Assembly: GCA_964565945.1 (NCBI GenBank)
Contig: CAZMGY010000015.1
Coordinates: 1-64,000 of the forward strand
Origin: CAZMGY01 sp964565945 [NCBI: uncultured bacterium]
Lineage (GTDB): Bacteria > GCA-001730085
Direction of reading: 5' to 3'
Length of the DNA: 64,000 nt
In this document: positions 41,625 to 50,218 of the stretch, one piece after another
Layout: every line of letters starts with the position of its first letter
Numbering within the stretch: position 1 is the first letter of the stretch
Notes under the pieces: generated by a model
What the model was told of the DNA's origin: nothing
The model's database searches: none
What the model saw: the letters and a program-made list of their open reading frames with translations, nothing else
Made by a program: the position numbers and the translations under genes

Positions 41625-42626
41625 CTAAGTTTTAGAAAGAAAGTTATCTTGCAATACAGAAGCAAGCGATTCTTGCAACTTCTCTGATTCCTCAACACAC
41701 ACAGCCCAACCTTCTTTCTGGCAAGCACGTGCATTGTGCAGTTGATGATCATCCGCCGAATGCTTTAGGGGAACCACGATAGCAGGTTTACCCAAAGCCC
41801 GAATTTCTGCCAAGCTAGCCGCCCCTGCACGTGACACAATCACATCGGCCAAAGCCATCAAGCCCGCCATATTTTCATAAAAGGGCACCACTTTAACCGA
41901 GCTTACTACTCCAATATGAGTGTAGGCCTCTTGCATCACAGTGGCATTTGCCACTCCGGTCAAATGCACCCATTGAACATCGTTATTTTCCTTGACCAAA
42001 GTCAACATAGCACGGTTAAGGACCTCTGCTCCTTGACTACCTCCCAAAACAAGCCGTAGCAGTTTAGATTTATCGAGGCCGAGATCCTTGCTCACTTGAT
42101 CTTTGTCGACCTCTGTTACCTCATGAAAAGCTAAACGCACTGGCACACCCGTCGAATCAAACTTATCTTTCATCTGGGGAGTCATCTTCCAAAAACAGTC
42201 CGAACCAGCAAAACCTAAACATATCTTGTGAGCAAACCGCCCTAAGAAACGATTGGCTTTACCTGGAATCACATTGGGTTCCATCAAAATCACAGGTAAC
42301 CTTAAAAACCTAGCCGCCAAGACCATCGGCACCGAAACAAATCCTCCCATGCCAATCACCGCATCAACAGAATATTTCTTAAGAAAATATTTGGCTTTAA
42401 AAAAAGCTTTCACAGTCACCGTGAACCAGCGAAGCAAGCCTTTAGATGGACTCAAGGTATGAAAAACTTCAAAAGACCACGGCGTTTTCGATAAAATATG
42501 TCGGTCCAAATCGTGATCGGAGCACAAAAAAACAACGCTGTGGCCAGCACGATCGAGTTGTTCAGCGATCGCTACGCCAGGACACAAATGACCGCCCGTT
42601 TTTCCTCCAGCAATTGCAACCTTCAT
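41625..42626 (-). CDS. murG: UDP-GlcNAc: lipid I N-acetylglucosaminyltransferase
   Basis: MurG makes lipid II at the inner face of the membrane. The 333-aa protein has the N-terminal VAIAGGKTGGHLCPGVAIAEQL loop, GMGGFVSVPMVLAA, LMEPNVIPGKANRFL, LVLGGSQGAEVLN, and DVIVSRAGAASLAEIRALGKPAIVVPLKHSADDHQLHNA. It is slightly short at the C-terminus compared with E. coli (355 aa). Its ATG overlaps the ftsW stop as ATGA. Confidence 0.96.
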   Translation of the reverse strand: MKVAIAGGKTGGHLCPGVAIAEQLDRAGHSVVFLCSDHDLDRHILSKTPWSFEVFHTLSPSKGLLRWFTVTVKAFFKAKYFLKKYSVDAVIGMGGFVSVPMVLAARFLRLPVILMEPNVIPGKANRFLGRFAHKICLGFAGSDCFWKMTPQMKDKFDSTGVPVRLAFHEVTEVDKDQVSKDLGLDKSKLLRLVLGGSQGAEVLNRAMLTLVKENNDVQWVHLTGVANATVMQEAYTHIGVVSSVKVVPFYENMAGLMALADVIVSRAGAASLAEIRALGKPAIVVPLKHSADDHQLHNARACQKEGWAVCVEESEKLQESLASVLQDNFLSKT

Positions 42627-43744
42627 GATGCAAATGCCTTATGAAAGGAAGTATTCCTTTGGCGATTGCTTTTTTCGATACTAATCAAAAGGCCTATCGC
42701 CATCAAATGCATCACAAGCGACGTTCCGCCAAAGCTCACAAAAGGTAAGGTCGTTCCTTTAGTTGGCAAAAGCGCCGTCACCACCCCAACATTAATAAAC
42801 ACCTGTATGCCAATCAAAAAAGTTAGACCACAAGCCAAAAAATGTAAAAAAGAATCCTGCGCTCTAAGCGCAATCTTCGTAGCGATTAAAAGGAGGTAAG
42901 CAAATAAACCAATCAAAAACAAACCTCCCAAAAAACCTGTCTCTTCGGCATAAATCGAAAAAATAAAATCAGTATGCGCTTCCGGTAGGTAATAATACTT
43001 TTGCACACTTTGCCCTAAACCTTTGCCTGTTAGCCCTCCAGTTCCGATCGCAATCATTGACTGAATGATTTGATAGCCCATATTTTGTGGATCTTGCCAA
43101 GGATCCAAATAAATCAAAACCCGTTGCAAACGAAAAGCATATTTCGTAATAGCCATGTAAATAACTGGGCTCATCATACCCAAAATAGCTATCAAATAAC
43201 GGAGTTTCACACCCGCCACATATAGCATAAACCAAACCACCCCAGCCAAAATCACAGTGGTTCCTAAATCACGCTCCGTCAAAATAAGCACTAACACCAA
43301 CGCCACACCTACAAATAAAAATAAGTAAGTTTTAAGTGCTTGGTTGGGGTTCTCATCTTTATGTGACAACATTCTAGCCACAAAAACAACCGTAGCCAAC
43401 TTACAAAACTCGGAGGGCTGAACACTAAAACCAAATAAACGAATCCAACGACGTGCCCCGCCCACCTCGACCGAAAGCCCCGGAATAAGCACTAGCAACA
43501 AGGCAATAATATTGATCCCCATAAGATAAAAGGCATATTTTTTGTACAACTCAGGACGGATTTTCATACACACCATCTGAGCTATTAAGCCCAGGATAAT
43601 CCACATCAGCTGACGCTTCACATAAAATAAACTATCCCCAAATTTTTCAATCGCCGAATAAGCGCTGGTGCTATAAATCACAATCAACCCAATCAAAGCT
43701 AACAACAAAGCTGTCACATAAAGTTGAATCATCCATTTTTTCAC
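42623..43744 (-). CDS. ftsW: Lipid II polymerase FtsW/RodA (SEDS)
   Basis: A 373-aa, ten-helix SEDS glycosyltransferase. It shows MIYSTSAY-like IVIYSTSAYSAIEKFGDSLFYVKRQLMW, LVLILTERDLGTTVILAG (with the catalytic-site Asp region), YLPEAHTDFIFSIYAEETGFLGG and LPTKGTTLPFVSFGGTSLVMHLMAIGLLISI. Its place between murD and murG marks FtsW rather than RodA. The GTG start overlaps the murD stop. Confidence 0.95.
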   Translation of the reverse strand: MKKWMIQLYVTALLLALIGLIVIYSTSAYSAIEKFGDSLFYVKRQLMWIILGLIAQMVCMKIRPELYKKYAFYLMGINIIALLLVLIPGLSVEVGGARRWIRLFGFSVQPSEFCKLATVVFVARMLSHKDENPNQALKTYLFLFVGVALVLVLILTERDLGTTVILAGVVWFMLYVAGVKLRYLIAILGMMSPVIYMAITKYAFRLQRVLIYLDPWQDPQNMGYQIIQSMIAIGTGGLTGKGLGQSVQKYYYLPEAHTDFIFSIYAEETGFLGGLFLIGLFAYLLLIATKIALRAQDSFLHFLACGLTFLIGIQVFINVGVVTALLPTKGTTLPFVSFGGTSLVMHLMAIGLLISIEKSNRQRNTSFHKAFAS

Positions 43745-45018
43745 AAAGACATCACCTCGTGTTCAAATGCCAATCCTCGCTTTTCGAAATTGCTAAAGCT
43801 ATCTAAACTGGAACACCCCGGAGAAAGCAATACCGTATCTCCAGGAACACTTAAATCATAAGACTTGATAATAGCTTCCCTTAGGGAATCAACGCAATAA
43901 ACATCGTTCTCCTTCAAGCAATTCATGATGCTACTTTGAGCCATTTCTCCATAAACCACAATATGATTGACCCTCCGTGGCAAAGCCGAAGCAATTGCGG
44001 TTAAGGGATCGTTTTTGGGACGACCGCCTAAAATCAAAACAACCGACGTATAAATACTTTGCAAGGCATGAATCACAGCATCGGCATTGGTCGCTTTGGA
44101 ATCATTGATAAAGTGAATATCATTTAAGGTACGCACGTGCTCCAAGCGATGTGGTAGGCCACCAAACACTTGCAAAGCCTGCTTCATTTCATTCATGTCG
44201 ACACCCAAATCACTCAGTAACACCAAAACAGCCAAAATATTTTTTTGATTATGTACTCCCCAAAGCCTTAGAGAACTCCAAAGAATCCAAAGTTTGTTCT
44301 GATAATAAATCGCATGGGCATCACTATAAAAACTTGGCCCAGAGTCCTGCAAGGAAAACGCCTGCACACGAGGTTTTCCACACAGCCACTCCTGCAACAA
44401 AGAATCTTCTTGAGGCAATACACAGATATCTTCTGGTGTTTGGTTTTGGGTGATTTTCATTTTGATCTGCGCATAATCCATAAAACTTTCATAGCGATCA
44501 AGATGATCCGGAGTAATATTTAAAATAATCACCCCTCGCGCATGCAAAGATTCCATCGCTTCCAACTGAAAACTACTTAGCTCCAAAACCAAATAATCCC
44601 CCGACTTTATTTTGGAAAGCCCCTCGGTTAAAGGCGTTCCCACATTACCAAGCAGATGACTCGCATGACCACAGGCTTGCAACAATTGGTGTAACAAATT
44701 CACCACAGTTGTCTTACCATTGGTCCCAGTCACCGCCAAAAGACAACATCCCTCAGGCAAATACCGTAAACCAAATTCAATTTCACTCATAACCGTCAGT
44801 CCTCTGACCTGTGCCGTTTGCACCACCTGATGGTTCAAGGATACCCCTGGACTGACAACAACCTGATCCACCTTATCCCAAGGTATAGTATCAATGGCAT
44901 TGGCGCCATAATCAGCTTCGCAATAATCATCATAGGTCACCACTGTAAGCTGATGATCGTGGCACCAATGCACCACCGAACGACCGCTCTGACCTAAACC
45001 AATCACACAAACACTCAT
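43741..45018 (-). CDS. murD: UDP-MurNAc-L-Ala: D-Glu ligase
   Basis: Adds D-glutamate to UDP-MurNAc-L-Ala. The ATG at 45018 has GAGGTG upstream (425 aa, product MSVCVIGLGQSGRSVV). The ATP loop is AVTGTNGKTTVVNLL; LELSSFQLEA and LNITPDHLDRY follow, then FINDSKATNADAVIHAL, LILGGRPKND, and LLSPGCSSLDSFSNFEKRGLAFEHEV. All are Mur ligase landmarks in order. It begins 2 bp after mraY. Confidence 0.97.
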   Translation of the reverse strand: MSVCVIGLGQSGRSVVHWCHDHQLTVVTYDDYCEADYGANAIDTIPWDKVDQVVVSPGVSLNHQVVQTAQVRGLTVMSEIEFGLRYLPEGCCLLAVTGTNGKTTVVNLLHQLLQACGHASHLLGNVGTPLTEGLSKIKSGDYLVLELSSFQLEAMESLHARGVIILNITPDHLDRYESFMDYAQIKMKITQNQTPEDICVLPQEDSLLQEWLCGKPRVQAFSLQDSGPSFYSDAHAIYYQNKLWILWSSLRLWGVHNQKNILAVLVLLSDLGVDMNEMKQALQVFGGLPHRLEHVRTLNDIHFINDSKATNADAVIHALQSIYTSVVLILGGRPKNDPLTAIASALPRRVNHIVVYGEMAQSSIMNCLKENDVYCVDSLREAIIKSYDLSVPGDTVLLSPGCSSLDSFSNFEKRGLAFEHEVMSL

Positions 45019-45020
45019 AA

Positions 45021-46106
45021 TCACCTCAATTTCAATGTCGATAAACCTATAAGGGCAAACAAGACCGACACAATCCAAAAACGAATCACAATTTTGGTTT
45101 CGGGCAAACCTTTCATTTCAAAATGATGGTGAATCGGGGCGATCAGAAAGAATCGTTTGCCCGTTGTTTTAAACACCGCAATTTGAATAATCACCGAAAT
45201 TGTTTCGATCACAAAAACACCACCCACAACAAGAAGAACCAGTTCTTGTTTCACCAAAATAGCCACTAATCCCAGCAAACTACCTAAAGTTAACGATCCC
45301 GTATCCCCCATAAAGATAGAAGCCGGATACGCATTGAACCAAAGAAAACCCAAACAAGCCCCAATAGTGGCCGCACATAAAACCGCCAACTCACCCGAGC
45401 CTGGAATATACAGCACATGCAAATAGTGACTTAAACCCACATGGCCCGCCACATAGGCCAAAATAAAATAAGTCATAAAAGCCGTAATGAGGGTACCCGA
45501 AGCCAAACCGTCCAAACCATCAGTGATATTCACAGCATTACAGGTCGACAAAATGACCAAAAACATAAAAATCACGTACAGCCAACCGAGCTCAATTACC
45601 ACATTTTTCAAAAAAGGCACCGTTAACGACAAATGCTCTGGGTTATGTCGGTAAATCATCCCGCCAATAAACACAGTGAACATCAATTGCCAAAAAAACT
45701 TTGTTCGAATTTTCAATCCTTTTCCATGCGTACCCAAACACTTCCTGTAATCATCGACAAAACCCAAAACACCAATGCAACCAATCGAAAGAAGCGCCAT
45801 TTGGATATAAAAATTGGTCACATCGGACCAGATCAACACAGATACCAATAAAGCAGCCAAAATCACAATGCCTCCCATCGAAGGAGTTTTTTCTTTATTT
45901 TTATGTTTTTCGTAAAGCTCCTCGTGATCATCTGAAATTTTTTCCAAACACTGCATTTTTTGAAGACCTTTGATGATCAAAGATCCAAAACACAAAGCAA
46001 AAAGAAGCGCTGTGAGCGCCGCAAATGCAGCGCGAAAAGAAATATAGCGCACAACATTTAGCACACTATATTGATCCAAAAACGGATAAATTAAATCATA
46101 AAACAT
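45021..46106 (-). CDS. mraY: Phospho-MurNAc-pentapeptide transferase
   Basis: Transfers phospho-MurNAc-pentapeptide to undecaprenyl phosphate (lipid I). From ATG 46106 with GAGG upstream, 361 aa and about ten helices. Landmarks: KEKTPSMGGIVIL, VDDYRKC (catalytic Asp pair), NAVNITDGLDGLASG, WFNAYPASIFMGDTGSLTLGSLLG and IAPIHHHFEMKGLPETKIVIRFW. The murF stop lies just upstream, leaving an 8-bp gap. Confidence 0.97.
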   Translation of the reverse strand: MFYDLIYPFLDQYSVLNVVRYISFRAAFAALTALLFALCFGSLIIKGLQKMQCLEKISDDHEELYEKHKNKEKTPSMGGIVILAALLVSVLIWSDVTNFYIQMALLSIGCIGVLGFVDDYRKCLGTHGKGLKIRTKFFWQLMFTVFIGGMIYRHNPEHLSLTVPFLKNVVIELGWLYVIFMFLVILSTCNAVNITDGLDGLASGTLITAFMTYFILAYVAGHVGLSHYLHVLYIPGSGELAVLCAATIGACLGFLWFNAYPASIFMGDTGSLTLGSLLGLVAILVKQELVLLVVGGVFVIETISVIIQIAVFKTTGKRFFLIAPIHHHFEMKGLPETKIVIRFWIVSVLFALIGLSTLKLR

Positions 46107-46114
46107 AAACCTCT

Positions 46115-47434
46115 TTAAACCCCACACATAGATTCATACTGATCTTTAACGTGCTCTAACCATCTTTCTAGCTTCATAGCACGCGACCCTTTGACATAAA
46201 CAATATCACCTTTTTGTAATTCCACATCCCACTGCAAAATAGCTTGTTCAACATTCTCCACTAACTTTAGCTTTGGCGTTACCAAAGTATCCTTATAGCA
46301 ACTCTGATAAACCTGATTCATAAGCGGACCGACCACTACTAGGCCATCAGATTGCAGAGCAATAACATCCTCCCAAACATAGCGATGCCACTTGTCACTA
46401 TCGAGACCTAATTCTTTCATATCCCCAATGCAAACAAACACCCGCTCTCCTGGCAAACAAGCCAGAGCTCTTAAACTTTCACGGAAGGATTCCGGGTTAG
46501 CGTTGTAAGAATCATCAACAAATTGGACACCTTCAATCGAGCGTACCATAAATCGCCCAAGGACTCCAGCAAAGCTTTGCAAAGTATGGCCGATTTCGGT
46601 CGAGGCCATCCCTAAACCCTCAGCCACACGGCGGACCAAGGCCGCGTTTTTCTTCATAGGTGCGGACCAATTCGCCGTAGCGGGCTCATTGACAAGCTCA
46701 TCGTCATCCTGAACAGCGCATACAATCCCCTCAAAAGATCGCACAAAAGGCTGCAACAAAGGTTCCTTCTGATGATAAACAAACTTGCCATCTGGACGTG
46801 CATACTTTAGCAAGGCCGTTTTTTCTTGAGCTATCGTTTCCAACGAGAGCATTCCTTCTAAATGCGAAGGGTGAATATGCGTAATCACCACCCAATCGGG
46901 CTGCACCATGGCCCCCAAACAATCCATTTCGCCGATTTGATTGATCCCAAGCTCCAAAACAGCCACCTCATCCGAGGGTTTTAAATCCAACAGAGACAAA
47001 GCCACACCGATTTCATTGTTATGGTTGGCATAGGTGGCTGAAACCTCAAACTTATGGCCCAGCACGTGCTTCAGAAGTTCCTTGGTGCTTGTTTTGCCAC
47101 TCGACCCAGTGATGGCCACCACTGGTCCCTTAAATGTGTGACGATAAGCTTTAGCTAAATCTTGCAAGGCGACTAACGTATCTTCCACGCAAAAACAGGG
47201 TACTTCTTGGTTTAAAAACTTAGCATCCGAGACAATCAAGGCTGTAACACCTTTTTGAATCGCATCCGCACAGAAACCATGCCCATCAAAATGAGGGCCT
47301 TTGAGCGCCAAAAACACATCCTCCGAAACAAGTTGGCGGGAATCGGTACAAATCCGTAAAGGTTTATTAGGTAAGTCTTTAGCATTTTTTTGAGCTAAAG
47401 GCAATAGTTGAGGTAAATCCAAGACCGCATACAC
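46115..47434 (-). CDS. murF: UDP-MurNAc-tripeptide: D-Ala-D-Ala ligase
   Basis: Adds D-Ala-D-Ala to complete the UDP-MurNAc-pentapeptide. The 439-aa protein has ICTDSRQLVSEDVFLALKGPHFDGHGF, AITGSSGKTSTKELLKHVL (ATP loop), THANHNNEIG-like TYANHNNEIGVALSLL, ELGINQIGEMDCL, FVDDSYNANPESFRESL and VYVKGSRAMKLERWLE. The start is GTG. It heads the murF-mraY-murD-ftsW-murG run; murE, murC and murB are not adjacent. Confidence 0.96.
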   Translation of the reverse strand: MYAVLDLPQLLPLAQKNAKDLPNKPLRICTDSRQLVSEDVFLALKGPHFDGHGFCADAIQKGVTALIVSDAKFLNQEVPCFCVEDTLVALQDLAKAYRHTFKGPVVAITGSSGKTSTKELLKHVLGHKFEVSATYANHNNEIGVALSLLDLKPSDEVAVLELGINQIGEMDCLGAMVQPDWVVITHIHPSHLEGMLSLETIAQEKTALLKYARPDGKFVYHQKEPLLQPFVRSFEGIVCAVQDDDELVNEPATANWSAPMKKNAALVRRVAEGLGMASTEIGHTLQSFAGVLGRFMVRSIEGVQFVDDSYNANPESFRESLRALACLPGERVFVCIGDMKELGLDSDKWHRYVWEDVIALQSDGLVVVGPLMNQVYQSCYKDTLVTPKLKLVENVEQAILQWDVELQKGDIVYVKGSRAMKLERWLEHVKDQYESMCGV

Positions 47435-47456
47435 CGCTCTATTTTACCATGAACCT

Positions 47457-47520
47457 AAAGTAGGGGACGCTACTTTATCAATATTAAGAAAGTCAAGATA
47501 CTAGCAACATCCCCTACGTT
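47457..47520. repeat. Inverted-repeat-bounded segment upstream of murF
   Basis: GTAGGGGA (47460-47467) and TCCCCTAC (47510-47517) form 8-bp perfect arms, 11 bp with one mismatch when extended (AAAGTAGGGGA versus AACGTAGGGGA), around a 42-nt AT-rich core. It could be a very small transposon relic or a structured leader of murF. The rest of the 245-bp gap (47435-47679) shows no gene. Confidence 0.4.
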
Positions 47521-47679
47521 GTTTGTTCGACAATACCATTGACCTCAAGGGCTCTTGGTTCTAAGGCAAATTCGCATCACTGCCTTAACCCTGTTGTTAA
47601 AAAAGAAAAATACAACGAAAAAATTTATAGCACACCTAAGAAAGAAAACCTTAACATAAATTCTCTAAGGAGAAAGAAC

Positions 47680-48114
47680 CTAGACGTATTCTGTTTTGGA
47701 AATAATTTTATAACGTTTACGAAGGCCATCCCGAGTGAGACCATCTTCGATGATCTTGACTTCGGCTGTGCGACGTCGCAGTTTGCTTGATCGCGTTGCA
47801 CCATAAGTAACTTTATCCACATCAAAAAACAAAGTGGCTTCCTCAGCTTGATCAAAACCTGCTGAGGTTCCATCGGGCTTAACAATGCCAACTAAACCAT
47901 CTTGGGTCTTGTTGCGCAAACCATACAATGCAGCTTCAATCCCAGCATGAGCCGTATACTGTGCTTCGTGCCTTAAATTCAAATGCCCCGTTTGTTTCAT
48001 ATTCACATCCACAAAGCGATAGGTTGTTAAAGCAAGAATACCAATTACACTCCCCAAAATAATAACCGTGACCAAAGCAGCCCCTTTCTGACTTTTTAGA
48101 TTTATAACGGCCAT
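47680..48114 (-). CDS. PilX/GspK-like minor pilin
   Basis: A 144-aa protein. Short leader with SQKG^AALVTVIILGSVIGILALTTYRF, a PilX_N-type start lacking Glu5, then a small charged domain with MKQTGHLNLRHEAQYTAHAGIEAALYGL, the typical PilX segment. It is the last gene of the pilus locus and overlaps the PilW-like gene by 13 bp. It may be the tip pilin of this second apparatus. Confidence 0.75.
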   Translation of the reverse strand: MAVINLKSQKGAALVTVIILGSVIGILALTTYRFVDVNMKQTGHLNLRHEAQYTAHAGIEAALYGLRNKTQDGLVGIVKPDGTSAGFDQAEEATLFFDVDKVTYGATRSSKLRRRTAEVKIIEDGLTRDGLRKRYKIISKTEYV

Positions 48115-48737
48115 GTCGGTTCCTCCTCATCAGCTAATCGATCGGGCACTTTTTGGACTTTATCATAGTAAAAAATCATACAACGAGAAATATCACGCTC
48201 GCCCTGCTTATATTCCAAGGTGATTTTCATTTGTTTGTTAGCATATTCAAAGGTCACATTATTAAGTTCGCGAATGGTGATCGATGGCATCCAAGTTAAT
48301 CCCGTATCTTGATGATAAGGCACCTCTTGAGACTGAAAAAATTTCATTTCTTTCAAGTCCTTGCTTTCATCATCCTGAGGACGAAACCAAAAACAACCCC
48401 AACGGCTTTTTAAACTGTTAAACGTTCCATCGAAAGCCCCTTCCTCGGGCAAATAACTATGTCGAAGAAAAACTTTCTGTGTGTTTACAATTTCATCTTC
48501 TCCGCTCATCTCCATATCCAAATAAACATTATCTAAATCAAACATCTTCTTTTTTAAATAGTTAAATGCAAGTTGTGCATTCGCAATCACTTTACCTTCT
48601 TCATGCGCTTTCTTCGACATACGAAACGAAAATAACAACTGAGCCGTTACAGCAGCAATCACACCCGAAGTCAACAAAAAGGCCGCAATGGCTTCTATCA
48701 AGGTATAACCTTTATTAGAATGTATTTTTAGCCTCAT
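48102..48737 (-). CDS. PilW/GspJ-like minor pilin
   Basis: A 211-aa prepilin from ATG 48737 (GGAG 7 nt upstream). Processing site: SNKG^YTLIEAIAAFLLTSGVIAAVTAQL with Glu5. The globular domain is rich in acidic and aromatic residues (WGCFWFRPQDDESKDLKEMKFF). Place between V- and X-like genes suggests PilW/GspJ. It overlaps the PilV-like gene by 23 bp. Confidence 0.75.
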   Translation of the reverse strand: MRLKIHSNKGYTLIEAIAAFLLTSGVIAAVTAQLLFSFRMSKKAHEEGKVIANAQLAFNYLKKKMFDLDNVYLDMEMSGEDEIVNTQKVFLRHSYLPEEGAFDGTFNSLKSRWGCFWFRPQDDESKDLKEMKFFQSQEVPYHQDTGLTWMPSITIRELNNVTFEYANKQMKITLEYKQGERDISRCMIFYYDKVQKVPDRLADEEEPTWPL

Positions 48738-49185
48738 CCTCATACTCCAAAACAACCGTTACTTTTTTAAAACCATCTTTACGTGTTCTGAGTGTTCCAT
48801 CGTTGTACGTTATCACAGTATATTCTTTTTTGATTGGCTCAATGTTATGACCCACTTCTGTATTCAAACCATCCAACAAAGCAACATCATCGTCAGTCGC
48901 ATCTTCATCAAGCGACTTAAACGTCTTCCTACCATCACTCAAGTCAGATCCATAATAACCTTCAACACCCTGACGCTGTTTCAGAGTTTCCAATACGTTT
49001 CCAGCCACCGTCACCACTTGAGAGGACACGTCACTGACACGACTTACTTTTTTAGAGCCAATAAAAGCCCCGAAAAATCCGCCCACAAAAAAGGCTAATA
49101 ACAAGGCCGCGAGCACAACTTCAATAAGCGTCACACCCGACTGATTTTTGATTAAATTTGTGAAGGACTTAGTTAAAAGACACAC
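48715..49185 (-). CDS. PilV/GspI-like minor pilin, 5' end abutting an IS relic
   Basis: A 156-aa prepilin with site NQSG^VTLIEVVLAALLLAFFVGGFFGAFIGS and an acidic C-terminal domain (SLDEDATDDDVALLDGLNTEVG). The best start, GTG 49185 with AAGGGA upstream, lies inside the end of the IS3 relic ORF (13-bp overlap). The beginning of the leader peptide and the ribosome site may therefore come from the IS. A shorter original start could have been lost. Confidence 0.75.
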   Translation of the reverse strand: MCLLTKSFTNLIKNQSGVTLIEVVLAALLLAFFVGGFFGAFIGSKKVSRVSDVSSQVVTVAGNVLETLKQRQGVEGYYGSDLSDGRKTFKSLDEDATDDDVALLDGLNTEVGHNIEPIKKEYTVITYNDGTLRTRKDGFKKVTVVLEYEDEAKNTF

Positions 49186-49589
49186 GATAGATTCCCTTTC
49201 CTCAACACGAAACTGAAATAATTACCCACCATGGAATGGTCAAGTTTTTTGTGACACCTCAGATAAGAGCGCAGACGCTGACGGTTATAAAACATCACAA
49301 TATAACGTAAAATGTCTTGCTGTGCTTCAGTGCGAGTTTGATAATGCCTCCATTGTATGCCTTCTTTTTTCATTTTTAAGCGACGGAGTTCAAGATGTTC
49401 TTCTGTTAGCTTGCCCTTACCGAGAAAGGCTTTTCCTCCATGTGTCTTTTGTTCCTTGATCCACCGCCATAACACATTGGATACAATCCCAAAGCTTTGA
49501 GCTACTTCTGTTTGGCTATAATTTTGTTTTTCCACAAGGGCTCTCGCATCCAATTTGAACTCTTTCGAGTATTTTTTTCGGAGCTTCAT
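49173..49589 (-). mobile_element. Internally deleted IS3-family transposase relic
   Basis: One 138-codon frame fuses the N-terminal HTH part of an IS3-type OrfA (KYSKEFKLDARALVEKQNYSQTEVAQSFGIV ... LWRWIKEQKT ... ELRRLK) to the extreme C-terminus of OrfB (WRHYQTRTEAQQDILRYIVMFYNRQRLRSYL). The whole DDE catalytic core is missing, so it cannot transpose by itself. It lies between the major pilin gene and the minor pilin genes. No clear terminal inverted repeats were found by eye. Confidence 0.85.
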
Positions 49590-49646
49590 TGTTTACCTCA
49601 AGTTTTTAACCATTATCTCTTAACCTGAAGGTTCACATCTATTAGA

Positions 49647-50075
49647 TCATTCCACACCTTCTTCACGAATCATCTTCTTCTCTTTGTATATTCCACCCGC
49701 AACAAGGCTACCATTGTCGGACATGGTTAACGTCCCGCCTTTGTATGCCCCATCCTTACGCTTAGCTTCAACACTAAATCCAGAATCCCCCGAACCTTCC
49801 CCCCCACTCATGGTGATTGTGTATTCAAACAAAGATAAGCTCCCTGAGTGAATATTGTCATCCAAATCCAAATCAGCTAGTGTTGCTGTGTACTTGTCGA
49901 ACTCCATAAAGTATATCCCTTCGGCTGTCCGAATCGCAGAAAGAACCGTCTTAGCCTCCGACATTTTAGCCTTTTCAACCACTTTTGTGTACCGAGGCAT
50001 TGCTAATGAGGCCAAAATACCCACAATAAGGACCACCATAAGAACTTCAATCAATGTAAAGCCTTTTTTATTCAT
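49647..50075 (-). CDS. pilA: Major type IV pilin/pseudopilin (PilA/GspG-like)
   Basis: A 142-aa pilin: MNKKG^FTLIEVLMVVLIVGILASLAMPRYTKVVEKAKMSEAKTVLSAIRTAEGIYFMEFDKYTATLADL, with Glu5 and a short glycine-rich C-terminal region (MSGGEGSGDSGF). It resembles pilins of the PilE/T4P type more than GspG, since it lacks the GspG calcium-loop ending. AAGGAG lies 8 nt before the ATG. It is separated from pilC by 143 bp and has a possible promoter of its own. Confidence 0.85.
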   Translation of the reverse strand: MNKKGFTLIEVLMVVLIVGILASLAMPRYTKVVEKAKMSEAKTVLSAIRTAEGIYFMEFDKYTATLADLDLDDNIHSGSLSLFEYTITMSGGEGSGDSGFSVEAKRKDGAYKGGTLTMSDNGSLVAGGIYKEKKMIREEGVE

Positions 50076-50133
50076 AACTCACGCTCCTTCAATAAACTTT
50101 TCGCATAATATTTTCTAGACCCAACTATTACCC

Positions 50134-50163
50134 TATATAGCACGGGTACACAGAAAAAAGCAA
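50134..50163 (-). promoter_or_regulatory. pilA: Possible promoter of pilA
   Basis: Minus strand TTGCTT (50163-50158), 18-nt spacer, TATATA (50139-50134), about 60 nt before the pilin ATG. The -35 is weak. A sigma54-type GG/GC pair was not found. Confidence 0.35.
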
Positions 50164-50218
50164 ACTTTAATCTAAGAATAAACTTCCTCTGCCTCACCTA
50201 TTTCAACTAACTTTTTGA

